The position numbers and the translations under genes were made by a program. Below are positions 1 to 8,790 of a stretch of DNA of 64,000 nt, one piece after another. The notes under the pieces are model-generated. The model was not told where the DNA came from, did no database searches, and saw only the letters and a list, made by a program, of their open reading frames with translations. How positions within the stretch are numbered: position 1 is the stretch's first letter; each line of letters starts with the position of its first letter. The DNA is from Janthinobacterium violaceinigrum (GTDB lineage: Bacteria; Pseudomonadota; Gammaproteobacteria; Burkholderiales; Burkholderiaceae_D). The stretch lies in assembly GCF_009208555.1 (NCBI RefSeq), contig NZ_WFLI01000018.1:56749-120748 (forward strand), in the 5' to 3' direction.

Positions 1-665
1 TTGTGCTCGCGGAAACCAATCAGGTAGCGCAACAGGCTTTCCTGGTCGATCTGCGGTCCCGCATACTCGATCTGCACGCTGCCCCAGTCGGGCTGGCCCG
101 TTACCAGGCAATTCGATTTGAGCAAATGCGAGACGAGTTTTTCTTCCACGGGCGCCTCGTCCAGCGCCGCCTTGAGCAGCAGCGGCGAGGGCGTGTATTG
201 CGTGATTTCCAGGTCCAGGCGGTCCAGCAGCACGCCGTCGAATTCGCCCATTTTCAGCTTGCCGAAATCTTCTTGCAAGGTCAGTTCCACTTGCACGGGC
301 GCGCCGAAACCGTTGGACAGATCCTGTTTCAACAAGGCCAGCAGCGCTTCCGGGCCGTCCAGTTTGGTCTGGTTGAACGAGTTCAGGTACAGCTTGAACG
401 ATTTCGATTCGATGATGTTGGGCGAATCGGCCGGCGCGCTGACCTTGGCGATGGCCACCTGCGGCTTGCCGCGCTGATTCAGCCACGACAGTTCATACGC
501 ATTCCAGATATCGAGGCCGAAGAAGGGCAAAGTGCCGCGCAATTCCAGCTCGTCGCGCTTGCCCTGGCGCGGAATGGGAAACAGCAGTTCCGGCGCGTAA
601 TCGGTGCGGTAGGCGGAGCTTTTTCCCAGCGGGGATTGTTCGGCGAGGTCGTTGGTGGTGGTCAT
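1..665 (-). CDS. queF: NADPH-dependent 7-cyano-7-deazaguanine (preQ0) reductase, 3' end outside window
   Basis: Reduces preQ0 to preQ1 with NADPH in the cytoplasmic queuosine pathway, which supplies the modified base for position 34 of tRNA-Tyr, -His, -Asn and -Asp. The start ATG is at 663-665 on the minus strand and about 221 residues are visible before the left edge. Residues 86-100 carry the QueF signature ESKSFKLYLNSFNQT, and Cys186 lies in SNCLVTGQPDWGS, the nucleophile context of the long E. coli-type enzyme (about 280 residues). The last visible residues still fit the family, so about 50-60 residues are missing. It lies downstream of ilvA on the same strand with a palindrome between them. 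No preQ1 riboswitch is seen upstream. The identification is confident. Confidence 0.93.
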   Translation of the reverse strand, partial: MTTTNDLAEQSPLGKSSAYRTDYAPELLFPIPRQGKRDELELRGTLPFFGLDIWNAYELSWLNQRGKPQVAIAKVSAPADSPNIIESKSFKLYLNSFNQTKLDGPEALLALLKQDLSNGFGAPVQVELTLQEDFGKLKMGEFDGVLLDRLDLEITQYTPSPLLLKAALDEAPVEEKLVSHLLKSNCLVTGQPDWGSVQIEYAGPQIDQESLLRYLIGFREH

Positions 666-728
666 GGTGGCGTGGCTACAAATTCTGTGAAGGGTGAATG
701 GTAGCTTATTTCAACCCAACGGCGACGG

Positions 729-760
729 CTGGGGTCGTACCCTGCAGGGTACGACCCCAG
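729..760. repeat. 32-bp perfect palindrome between ilvA and queF
   Basis: The half-site CTGGGGTCGTACCCTG (729-744) is followed directly by its exact reverse complement (745-760). On the minus strand it lies after the ilvA stop and before the queF start. No T-run follows on either strand, so it does not look like a standard intrinsic terminator. A REP-like dispersed element or a transcription/processing barrier is more likely. The class is inferred from symmetry only. Confidence 0.6.
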
Positions 761-778
761 TATTTGCAGTTGGGCTTA

Positions 779-2323
779 TCACCCCAGGAACAGTTTATAG
801 ACGGGATTGCTGCTTTCATCCCAGTAACGATAGCCCAGCGTATCGAGGAAGCGGGCGAACTCGCCCATTTCATCGGGCGGCACTTGCAGGCCCACGAGGA
901 TGCGGCCCACGTCGCCGCCCTGGCTGCGGTAATGGCACAAGGAAATATTCCAGTTCGGCGCCATGCTGTCGAGGAAACGCATCAGCGCACCGGGACGCTC
1001 GGGGAATTCGAAGCGGTACAGCAGTTCGTCCTGCGCCAGGCGGCTCTTGCCGCCGACCAGGTGGCGGATGTGCGACTTTGCCAGTTCATCGTGCGTCAGG
1101 TCCAGCGTCTTGAATTCGTGCTCCTCGAATTTCTGCGCCATCGCGCCGGACTCATGCCGGTCGGCAATCTGGATGCCGACAAACACGTGCGCTGCCTTTT
1201 CATCGCTGATGCGGTAGTTAAATTCCGTCACGTTGCGCGCGCCGATGAGCGAGCAGAAGCGTTTGAAGCTGCCCCGCTGTTCGCGCATGGTGACGGCAAA
1301 CAGGGCTTCGCGGAATTCGCCCAGTTCGGCCCGTTCCGCGACGAAGCGCAAGCGGTCGAAGTTCATGTTGGCGCCGCTGGCGATGGTGATCAGGGTTTCA
1401 TTGTTGACGGGATGCTTGGTCAGGCTGGCCCGTTCCACATAGGCCTTGGCGCCGGCGATGGCCAGCGCGCCGGACGGCTCCAGAATGCTGCGCGTATCCG
1501 TAAACACGTCCTTGATGGCGGCGCAGATGGCGTCCGTGTCGACGGTGATGATTTCATCGACATACGCCTGCACCAGGCGGAAGGTTTCCTCGCCCGCCAG
1601 GCGCACGGCCGTGCCGTCGGCGAACAGGCCCACGTCGTTCAGGGTCACGCGCTCGCCCGCCTTCAGCGAACGGGCCATGGCGTTCGAATCGACGCTTTGC
1701 ACGCCGATGACCTTGATGTCGGGACGGATCTGTTTCACATAGGCGGCGATGCCGGCAATCAGGCCGCCGCCGCCGATGGGCGCGAAGATGGCGTGGATGG
1801 GGCCGGCGTGCTGGCGCAGGATTTCCATGCCGATCGTGCCCTGGCCGGCGATCACGTCCGGGTCGTCGAACGGGTGCACGAAGGTCAGCTTCTGCTCTTT
1901 TTCCAGAGTCAGCGCATGGTTGTAGGCATCCGTGTACGACTCGCCGTGCAGCACCACTTCCACGTTGACGCCGCCGCGTCCCTTGACCGCCTCGACCTTC
2001 ACCAGCGGCGTGGTGGTGGGCATGACGATGACGGCGCGGCAACCCATGCGGGCGGCCGACAGGGCCACGCCCTGGGCATGGTTGCCGGCCGAGGCGCAAA
2101 TCACGCCCCGCTTGCGGTCCGCTTCGCTCAGCTTGGACATCTTGTTGTAGGCGCCACGAATCTTGAAGCTGAACACGCTTTGCATGTCTTCGCGCTTGAA
2201 GTAAATCTGGTTGTTCAGGCGCTGCGACAGGGCAGGGGCCAGTTCCAGCGGCGTTTCGGTGGCGACGTCATAGACGCGGGCGGTCAGGATTTTCTTGAGG
2301 TAGTCGATGTTCATAGTCTGCAA
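779..2323 (-). CDS. ilvA: threonine ammonia-lyase, biosynthetic
   Basis: PLP enzyme that deaminates threonine to 2-oxobutanoate, the first committed step to isoleucine; cytoplasmic. The protein has 514 residues, the usual length for the long biosynthetic form. The catalytic Lys is K54 in SFKIRGAYNKM, and a glycine-rich phosphate loop and GAN-type PLP motifs follow. The C-terminal third (about 325-514) has the two ACT-like regulatory domains expected for isoleucine feedback, with FPERPGALMRFLDSM near residue 440. The start may be M1 or M4 (MNIDYL); neither has a strong ribosome site. It is transcribed towards queF with the 32-bp palindrome between. No leader peptide rich in branched-chain codons was found in the 190-base gap upstream. 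Confidence 0.95.
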   Translation of the reverse strand: MQTMNIDYLKKILTARVYDVATETPLELAPALSQRLNNQIYFKREDMQSVFSFKIRGAYNKMSKLSEADRKRGVICASAGNHAQGVALSAARMGCRAVIVMPTTTPLVKVEAVKGRGGVNVEVVLHGESYTDAYNHALTLEKEQKLTFVHPFDDPDVIAGQGTIGMEILRQHAGPIHAIFAPIGGGGLIAGIAAYVKQIRPDIKVIGVQSVDSNAMARSLKAGERVTLNDVGLFADGTAVRLAGEETFRLVQAYVDEIITVDTDAICAAIKDVFTDTRSILEPSGALAIAGAKAYVERASLTKHPVNNETLITIASGANMNFDRLRFVAERAELGEFREALFAVTMREQRGSFKRFCSLIGARNVTEFNYRISDEKAAHVFVGIQIADRHESGAMAQKFEEHEFKTLDLTHDELAKSHIRHLVGGKSRLAQDELLYRFEFPERPGALMRFLDSMAPNWNISLCHYRSQGGDVGRILVGLQVPPDEMGEFARFLDTLGYRYWDESSNPVYKLFLG

Positions 2324-2516
2324 GCAAGTGATTCTGGGCCAGAAAGGGTCTGGAGCGTGTCGGGCGATATCGGCGGCGCCGCGGCGGATAGCCTGGCGAC
2401 AATAGTGCTCTGTGGATCTAGGGGGCCGGTGAGCCCTTGCCGGTCGGCGCGGATTGTGCGGCGCGCAAGCTGCTCTTCATTATAATGGAGAGCCTTACTG
2501 CATCGCGAAGTGTTCC

Positions 2517-3008
2517 ATGATCGAATCCGCAATCGCCTGGCTGCTGCAGCTGATCGCCGCACCGGAAGTCGGGCTGACATCGGTCTTTCTGATCAGCTTT
2601 ATTTCCGCCACCCTCTTGCCGCTGGGCTCGGAACCGGCCGTGTTTGCCGTCATCAAGGCCAATCCCGCGCTGTTCTGGGCCACCATCGGCGTCGCCACCC
2701 TGGGTAACACCCTGGGCGGCGTCGTCGACTACTGGATGGGCTACCGGGCCAAGCAGGCGTTCGCCAAGGAACGCGACACGCGCTGGTTCCGCTGGCTGGC
2801 CCGCTATGGCGCCAAGACCATGCTGCTGGCCTGGCTGCCCATCGTGGGCGATCCCCTGTGCACGCTGGCAGGCTGGCTCAAGCTGCCGTTCTGGCCCAGC
2901 GTGGCCTACATGGCCATCGGCAAGTGTGCGCGCTACCTGACCATGACGGGTTTGCTGCTGTACGTCCCCGATGGCGTATGGCACCGGATTGGACAAATGC
3001 TGGCTTGA
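2517..3008 (+). CDS. YqaA family small membrane protein
   Basis: A 163-residue integral membrane protein of the YqaA group (related to the DedA/SNARE-associated VTT fold); the function of this family is not established. It has hydrophobic segments near residues 15-35, 45-65, 105-125 and 135-155 and the family-like stretch ISATLLPLGSEPAV near residue 25. ATG 2517 is chosen because the reading frame upstream codes an unlikely peptide and a consensus TATAAT box lies at 2481-2486, which would put transcription start just upstream. It is divergent from ilvA, so the 193-base gap 2324-2516 should hold both promoters. No recognisable operator was seen there. Confidence 0.8.
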   Translation: MIESAIAWLLQLIAAPEVGLTSVFLISFISATLLPLGSEPAVFAVIKANPALFWATIGVATLGNTLGGVVDYWMGYRAKQAFAKERDTRWFRWLARYGAKTMLLAWLPIVGDPLCTLAGWLKLPFWPSVAYMAIGKCARYLTMTGLLLYVPDGVWHRIGQMLA

Positions 3009-3277
3009 TCGGCACGCAAACGGGGCGCAATGCAACGCCTGTTTGCCCTGTTTTTGGGCAGTTTGATAGTTTGTGGCTGAGTCTGATTCTTGGCATTTTT
3101 GCGTCAAAAAATCATCGGGACTGGTTTTTTATTCACAAAAAATAAGACTTCCCCATATTTGCTATGGCGGCGGATCGGGTGCTTAAACCTTGGGCGGCAT
3201 AAGGCTGTTCCCGCATGGTGCGGCGCAATAAGATAAAATGGGCCTTTAGGGTCCAGTCCACATCGTCACCACACTCC

Positions 3278-6200
3278 ATGAACGCTCCCGCACATATCCA
3301 AGCTTTACTGGCAGAAACGCCGAATGGTCCCGCAGCAAGCCGCCTGCGCGAAATCCCGTATAACTACACGTCGTTTTCCGATCGCGAGATCGTCATACGC
3401 CTGTTGGGGGAGGACTCCTGGCGCCTGCTCGACGAGCTGCGCGGCGCCCGCCAGACGGGCCGTTCCGCCCGCATGCTGTACGAGGTGCTGGGCGATATCT
3501 GGGTGGTGCGCCGCAATCCCTACCTGCAGGATGACTTGCTGGACAACCCGAAGCGCCGCCAGGGCTTGATCGATGCCTTGCATCACCGCCTGGCCGAAGT
3601 CGATAAGCGCCGCCTGGGCATCGATGCGGCCGGCGGCGACGCGCTGGCTGCCGGCGAAGCGCCGGAAGTGGCCAAGGCGCGCAGCGCCAACGTGGAACTG
3701 CTGCTGAAGGCGGCCAGCAAGGCCGTGGCCGACTTCGGCGACGAATTCCGCAAGACCTACGACTTGCGCAAGCGCACGGTCAAGGTGCTGGGCCGCTACA
3801 CGGAAAAACACAATGTGCGCTTCGACGGCATGACGCGCGTGTCGCACGTGACGGACGCCACCGACTGGCGCGTGGAATACCCGTTCGTCGTGCTCACGCC
3901 CGACACGGAAGAAGAAATGGCCGGCCTGGTCAAGGGCTGTATCGAACTGGGGCTGACCATCATCCCGCGCGGCGGCGGCACCGGCTACACGGGCGGCGCG
4001 ATTCCATTGACGCCGATGTCGGCCGTCATCAACACGGAAAAACTCATTACCCTGGGCGCCGTCGAAATGACGGTCTTGCCTGGCCTCACGCATGAATACG
4101 CGACCATCCATTCGGGCGCCGGCGTGATCACGAACAAGGTGTCGGAAGCGGCGGAAAAGGCTGGCTTCGTGTTTGCCGTCGACCCCACCTCGGCGCACGC
4201 CTCGTGCATCGGCGGCAACGTCGCCATGAATGCAGGCGGCAAGAAAGCCGTGCTGTGGGGCACGGCGCTGGACAACCTGGCGTCGTGGCGCATGGTGGAC
4301 CCGAACGGCGACTGGCTCGACGTCACGCGCCTCGACCACAACCTGGGCAAGATCCACGATATCGCGCTGGCACGTTTCCAGCTGGAATGGCGCCACCCGA
4401 GCACGCGCGACGCGACGAAACCGAACGCGCCGTTCAAGACGGAAATCCTGGAAATTCCTGGCCGCAAGTTCCGCAAGGAAGGCCTGGGCAAGGACGTGAC
4501 GGACAAATTCCTCGCCGGCTTGCCGGGCATCCAGAAAGAGGGTTGCGACGGCCTGATCACATCGGCGCGCTGGATCTTGCACAAGATGCCGAAGTTCGCC
4601 CGCACCGTCTGCCTGGAATTCTTCGGCCAGGCGCGCGATGCGATCCCGTCGATCGTGGAAATCAAGGATTACCTCGACGGCTTGCCGGCCAAGGGTGAGC
4701 AGTACACGACCATCCGCCTGGCGGGCCTGGAACATCTGGACGAGCGCTACCTGCGTGCCGTCGGCTACGCCACGAAGTCGAAGCGGGGCGTGCTGCCGAA
4801 GATGGCCCTGTTCGGCGACATCGTCGGCGACGATGAAAATGCTGTCGCGCAAGCGGCGTCGGAAGTGGTGCGCATCGCCAACACCCGCGTGGGCGAAGGC
4901 TTTGTGGCCGTCAGCCCGGAAGCGCGCAAGAAATTCTGGCTCGACCGCGCCCGCACGGCAGCGATCGCCAAGCATACGAACGCGTTCAAGATCAATGAAG
5001 ACGTGGTGATTCCGCTCAACCGCATGGGCGAATACACGGACGGCATCGAGCGCATCAATATCGAGCTGTCGATCAAGAACAAGCTGCAGCTGGCCGCAGC
5101 GTTGAGCGACTTCTTTGGCAAGGGCAACCTGCCGATCGGCAAGAGCGACGATGCGTCCGATGACCGGGTCGACGATGCGGAAATGCTGGGCGATCGCGCT
5201 GAGCAGGCGCAGCAGTTGCTGGCGCAGGTCACGGCACGCTGGACCTATCTGCTGGGCCAGCTGGACCGTCCGCTGGCCGATGTAAAGGGCGAACTGGCGG
5301 AACTGGGCATGGAGCGCTTGCTGCCCGTCTTCGATGCGCGCCTGGAAACGCAGCCCGACGCCACCCTGTTCGACGTGGTGCAGGACCGTACCGTGCGCAT
5401 TACCTGGAAGCAGGAAATCCGCGCCCAGCTGCGCCAGATATTCAACGGCGCCGCGTTTAAACTGATCCTCGACGAGGCGACGGCGATTCACGCGCGCATC
5501 TTGCGCAGCCGCGTGTTCGTGGCCCTGCACATGCATGCGGGCGACGGCAACGTGCACACGAACTTGCCCGTGAACTCGGACAACTACGAAATGCTGCAGG
5601 ACGCCCACGAAGCCGTGGGCCGCATCATGATTTTGGCCCGCTCGCTCAATGGCGTGATTTCCGGCGAACACGGTATCGGCATCACCAAGCTGGAATTTTT
5701 GACGGAAGAAGAGATCGGCGAGTTCCGCAGCTACAAGCAGCGCATCGATCCGGAAGGCCGTTTCAACAAGGGCAAACTGCTGAACCTGCCAGGCATGGGC
5801 GCCGACTTGCGCAATGCTTACACGCCATCGTTCGGCCTGATGGGGCACGAGTCCTTGATCATGCAGCAAAGCGATATCGGCGCCATCGCCGACAGCGTGA
5901 AGGATTGCTTGCGTTGCGGCAAGTGCAAACCCGTGTGCTCGACCCACGTGCCGCGCGCCAATTTGCTGTACTCGCCGCGCGACAAGATCTTGGCGACCTC
6001 GTCCCTGATCGAAGCCTTCCTGTACGAAGAACAGACGCGCCGCGGCATTTCCATCAAGCATTGGGAAGAGTTCGAAGACGTGGCCGATCACTGCACGGTC
6101 TGCCATAAATGCGTGACGCCGTGCCCCGTGAATATCGACTTCGGCGACGTGTCGATGAACATGCGTAACTTGCTGCGCAAGATGGACAAGAAGAGCTTTA

Positions 6201-7318
6201 ATCCGGGCACCAAGGCCACGATGATGTTCCTCAACGCCACCGATCCCGTGACCATCAATGCCACGCGCAAGGTCATGATCGGCTGGGGTTACAAGGCGCA
6301 GCGCCTGGGCCATGATTTGCTGAAGAAATTTGCCAAGAAGCAAACCAAAGCGCCGCCGCCATCGACGGGCAAGCCGCCCGTCAAGGCGCAGGTGATCCAT
6401 TTCATCAACAAGAAAATGCCGGGCAACTTGCCGAAGAAATCGGCGCGCGCGCTGCTCGACATCGAAGACGACAAGGTCATCCCGATCATTCGCAATCCGA
6501 AGACGACGACGGCCGATACGGAAGCCGTGTTCTACTTCCCTGGTTGCGGCTCGGAACGCCTGTTCTCGCAAGTGGGCCTGGCCACGCAGGCGATGCTGTG
6601 GGAAGTGGGCGTGCAGACGGTCTTGCCGCCTGGCTACCTGTGCTGCGGTTATCCGCAGCGGGGCGCGGGCGAGTTCGACAAGGCCGAGAAGATGATGACG
6701 GACAACCGCGTCCTGTTCCACCGTATGGCCAACACGCTCAATTACCTGGATATCAAGACGGTGCTCGTGTCGTGCGGCACCTGCTACGACCAGCTGGCCA
6801 CGTATCAGTTTGAAAAGATCTTCCCCGGCTGCCGCATCATGGATATCCATGAGTATCTGCTGGAAAAACAGGTGAAGCTGGAAGGCGTGAACGGCACCCG
6901 TTATATGTACCACGAGCCATGCCACAATCCGATGAAGTTGCAGGAATCGGGCAAGACCATCAACTCCCTGATCAGCACGGTAGACAACGTGAAGATCGAG
7001 AAGAATGACCGTTGCTGCGGCGAATCGGGTTCGCTGGCTGTCACGCGTCCCGACATTTCCACGCAAGTGCGTTTCCGCAAGGAAGAAGAGATGGTCAAGG
7101 GCGCCGACAAGCTGCGCGGCGATGGGTTTACCGGCGACGTCAAGATCCTCACCAGCTGCCCGTCGTGCCTGCAAGGCTTGTCGCGCTACAATGACGATTC
7201 GGGCACGACGGCCGATTACATCGTCGTCGAAATCGCCAAACACTTGCTGGGAGAGAACTGGATGCCGGATTACGTGAAACGCGCCAATGACGGCGGCATC
7301 GAACGGGTGCTCGTGTGA
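3278..7318 (+). CDS. fused DUF3683 / FAD-linked oxidase / Fe-S (CCG) oxidoreductase
   Basis: A 1346-residue protein that combines in one chain what D-lactate or glycolate oxidase systems split over subunits. Domain order: an N-terminal DUF3683-like region (about 1-120), an FAD-binding type 4 domain with IPRGGGTGYTGGAIPLT near residue 230, an oxidase C-terminal domain with HMHAGDGNVHTNLPV near 755, two 4Fe-4S motifs (CLRCGKCKPVC near 877 and CTVCHKCVTPCPVNIDFG near 939), then two cysteine-rich domains with CCGYPQRGAGE near 1122 and CCGESGSLAV near 1246. It probably oxidises a 2-hydroxy acid such as D-lactate and passes electrons to the quinone pool; the substrate is not identifiable. An in-frame ATG at 3215 is possible, but a TAAAAT box at 3234-3239 lies after it, so ATG 3278 is preferred. 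The stop overlaps the HIT gene start (TGATG). Confidence 0.9.
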   Translation: MNAPAHIQALLAETPNGPAASRLREIPYNYTSFSDREIVIRLLGEDSWRLLDELRGARQTGRSARMLYEVLGDIWVVRRNPYLQDDLLDNPKRRQGLIDALHHRLAEVDKRRLGIDAAGGDALAAGEAPEVAKARSANVELLLKAASKAVADFGDEFRKTYDLRKRTVKVLGRYTEKHNVRFDGMTRVSHVTDATDWRVEYPFVVLTPDTEEEMAGLVKGCIELGLTIIPRGGGTGYTGGAIPLTPMSAVINTEKLITLGAVEMTVLPGLTHEYATIHSGAGVITNKVSEAAEKAGFVFAVDPTSAHASCIGGNVAMNAGGKKAVLWGTALDNLASWRMVDPNGDWLDVTRLDHNLGKIHDIALARFQLEWRHPSTRDATKPNAPFKTEILEIPGRKFRKEGLGKDVTDKFLAGLPGIQKEGCDGLITSARWILHKMPKFARTVCLEFFGQARDAIPSIVEIKDYLDGLPAKGEQYTTIRLAGLEHLDERYLRAVGYATKSKRGVLPKMALFGDIVGDDENAVAQAASEVVRIANTRVGEGFVAVSPEARKKFWLDRARTAAIAKHTNAFKINEDVVIPLNRMGEYTDGIERINIELSIKNKLQLAAALSDFFGKGNLPIGKSDDASDDRVDDAEMLGDRAEQAQQLLAQVTARWTYLLGQLDRPLADVKGELAELGMERLLPVFDARLETQPDATLFDVVQDRTVRITWKQEIRAQLRQIFNGAAFKLILDEATAIHARILRSRVFVALHMHAGDGNVHTNLPVNSDNYEMLQDAHEAVGRIMILARSLNGVISGEHGIGITKLEFLTEEEIGEFRSYKQRIDPEGRFNKGKLLNLPGMGADLRNAYTPSFGLMGHESLIMQQSDIGAIADSVKDCLRCGKCKPVCSTHVPRANLLYSPRDKILATSSLIEAFLYEEQTRRGISIKHWEEFEDVADHCTVCHKCVTPCPVNIDFGDVSMNMRNLLRKMDKKSFNPGTKATMMFLNATDPVTINATRKVMIGWGYKAQRLGHDLLKKFAKKQTKAPPPSTGKPPVKAQVIHFINKKMPGNLPKKSARALLDIEDDKVIPIIRNPKTTTADTEAVFYFPGCGSERLFSQVGLATQAMLWEVGVQTVLPPGYLCCGYPQRGAGEFDKAEKMMTDNRVLFHRMANTLNYLDIKTVLVSCGTCYDQLATYQFEKIFPGCRIMDIHEYLLEKQVKLEGVNGTRYMYHEPCHNPMKLQESGKTINSLISTVDNVKIEKNDRCCGESGSLAVTRPDISTQVRFRKEEEMVKGADKLRGDGFTGDVKILTSCPSCLQGLSRYNDDSGTTADYIVVEIAKHLLGENWMPDYVKRANDGGIERVLV

Positions 7319-7767
7319 TGTCCACGGGCTGCGATCTGTGCACCTTGCTGGACGGCTACGCCAACAAGCAGGGTCTGGAGACCTTGCTGTGGCGCAGCGA
7401 GCGGCTGTCCGTGGTGGCCGTCGACGACCCCGCCTATCCCGGCTTTTGCCGCGTGATCTGGAACAAGCACGTGAAGGAAATGACGGACTTGACGCCCGGT
7501 GAGCGCAACTACGTGATGGAAGTCGTGTGGCAAGTCGAGCTGGCCGTGCGTGAAGTGATGCAGCCGGAAAAGGTCAACGTGGCCAGTTTCGGCAACATGA
7601 CGCCGCATGTGCACTGGCACGTGATTCCCCGCTACCGCGACGATGCGCATTTCCCGAACCCCAGCTGGGCCGTCGTGCAGCGCGAGACGGCGCCCCAGGT
7701 GCTGGCCGCGCGCCGCGCCCTGCTGCCGGCCTTGCGCGACGCCATCATTCAACGTTTATCCGCATAA
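7318..7767 (+). CDS. HIT family hydrolase
   Basis: A 149-residue protein of the histidine-triad superfamily, which hydrolyses or transfers nucleotides from nucleoside-phosphate substrates. The catalytic triad HVHWHVIPRY (His-x-His-x-His) lies near residue 100. The N-terminal CDLC may bind zinc as in some HIT proteins. The start ATG overlaps the stop of the oxidoreductase gene (TGATG), which implies translational coupling. The DUF971 gene follows after 9 bases. The three genes look like one operon, but the HIT substrate and its connection to the oxidoreductase are unknown. Confidence 0.88.
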   Translation: MSTGCDLCTLLDGYANKQGLETLLWRSERLSVVAVDDPAYPGFCRVIWNKHVKEMTDLTPGERNYVMEVVWQVELAVREVMQPEKVNVASFGNMTPHVHWHVIPRYRDDAHFPNPSWAVVQRETAPQVLAARRALLPALRDAIIQRLSA

Positions 7768-7776
7768 AGTATTGTC

Positions 7777-8229
7777 ATGACTGAAAAAGCAGCAACACCC
7801 CAACCCACCGGCTTGACCGTGCACAACCAGTCGCGCGTGCTCGACGTGGCCTTCGACGATGGCAGCGAATTTGCGCTGCCGTTCGAATACCTGCGCGTGT
7901 ATTCGCCGTCGGCCGAAGTGCAGGGCCATGGCAAGGGCCAGGAAACCTTGCAATTAGGCAAGCGCCTGGTGGGCATCACGGGCATCGAGCCGGTCGGCAA
8001 CTACGCCGTGCAGCCGACCTTCAGCGATGGCCACAATTCGGGCCTGTACACGTGGGCCTACCTGTACCAGCTGGGCGCGGAGCAAGCGACCCTGTGGCAG
8101 GATTACCTGGACCGCCTGGTGGCAGCCGGCTACCCGGGCGACAGCGGCCGCGACGCCAAGGCGGACATGACGGTCAAGCAATCGTCCGGCGGTCATGTTC
8201 ATGGACCCAGTTGTGGGCACAAACATTAA
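7777..8229 (+). CDS. DUF971 domain protein with His-rich C-terminus
   Basis: A 150-residue cytoplasmic protein. Residues about 10-110 match the DUF971 fold, also found as the N-terminal domain of gamma-butyrobetaine hydroxylase (DVAFDDGSEFALPFEYLRVYSPSAEVQGH is the family-like stretch). The C-terminus ends GGHVHGPSCGHKH, a His/Cys tail that could bind a metal such as zinc or iron. DUF971 proteins have been linked to Fe-S or Mrp-type proteins, but no function is assigned here. In many betaproteobacteria this gene precedes ubiE, as it does here apart from the inserted YCII/sigma pair. It ends inside the 5' arm of the repeat element at 8229-8348. Confidence 0.8.
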   Translation: MTEKAATPQPTGLTVHNQSRVLDVAFDDGSEFALPFEYLRVYSPSAEVQGHGKGQETLQLGKRLVGITGIEPVGNYAVQPTFSDGHNSGLYTWAYLYQLGAEQATLWQDYLDRLVAAGYPGDSGRDAKADMTVKQSSGGHVHGPSCGHKH

Positions 8230-8348
8230 AACACCTGAAAAACCTACTGCGCGTCGCCATTTGCGGCCGCCGATGCTCACTGTGCTCAAGCACAGTTCCG
8301 CTTCTCGGCCACAACTTGCTTCCGCTCGCTACGGTTTTTTAGGTGTTT
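8229..8348. repeat. 120-bp nested inverted-repeat element
   Basis: An outer 16-bp stem pairs AAACACCTGAAAAACC (8229-8244) with GGTTTTTTAGGTGTTT (8333-8348) with one G-T pair. It encloses an 88-base core with a perfect hairpin, ACTGTGCT (8279-8286), CA, AGCACAGT (8289-8296). No reading frame is convincing. It begins on the stop codon of the DUF971 gene and could act as that gene's 3' end, but it looks like a mobile or dispersed structured intergenic repeat (MITE- or REP-like). No second copy was found in this window. Confidence 0.6.
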
Positions 8349-8443
8349 AGAAAAAATAATGCGGTAATCTTGTCGGATTGCCGCCGCCCCGTTCGTCGTA
8401 TGGATGCCCGCGCTTGCGGGCATTTTCTTTTGGAGAAGAGACT

Positions 8444-8788
8444 ATGGAATACATGATCCTGATCTACGCCGACGAGGCGCGCTATGCCGCCATGGAAGAG
8501 GGGCAGATGGCCAGCCTGATGGCTGACTTTGCCAGCTATACGCAGGCGCTGGAAGCCGCAGGCGTGCTGCGCGGCGGTGCGGAACTGGCGCCCGTGCACA
8601 GCGCCACCAGCGTGCGTGTGCAAAATGGCAAGCCCGTCATCACGGATGGACCGTTTGCGGAAACCAAGGAGCAGCTGGGCGGCTATTACCTGCTGGACTG
8701 CGCCCACCTGGACGAGGCGCTGGCCTGGGCCGCGCGCTGCCCCGTGGCCTCGCTGGGCACCATCGAAGTGCGGCCCGTCACGGCTTGA
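8444..8788 (+). CDS. YCII-related (DGPF domain) protein
   Basis: A 114-residue small cytoplasmic protein of the YCII superfamily (ferredoxin-like dimer). It contains the motif that names the DGPF group, TDGPFAETKEQLGGYYLL near residues 66-82. The start ATG at 8444 follows a GGAGAAGAG ribosome site. The next gene, an ECF42 sigma factor, starts 2 bases after its stop, and this pairing is a known hallmark of the ECF42 group, where DGPF-domain genes are usually the sigma targets or partners. The biochemical role is unknown. Confidence 0.88.
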   Translation: MEYMILIYADEARYAAMEEGQMASLMADFASYTQALEAAGVLRGGAELAPVHSATSVRVQNGKPVITDGPFAETKEQLGGYYLLDCAHLDEALAWAARCPVASLGTIEVRPVTA

Positions 8789-8790
8789 GC

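Noticed and set aside
666..728. preQ1 riboswitch upstream of queF
   Set aside because: The 63 bases before the start lack the C-rich hairpin loop and A-rich tail of preQ1 aptamers.
3305..7243. Long open frame of about 1300 codons on the minus strand opposite the FAD/Fe-S gene
   Set aside because: Its product is low in recognisable motifs and rich in His/Arg/Gln, typical of the antisense of a high-GC coding strand. The plus strand carries clear catalytic motifs throughout.
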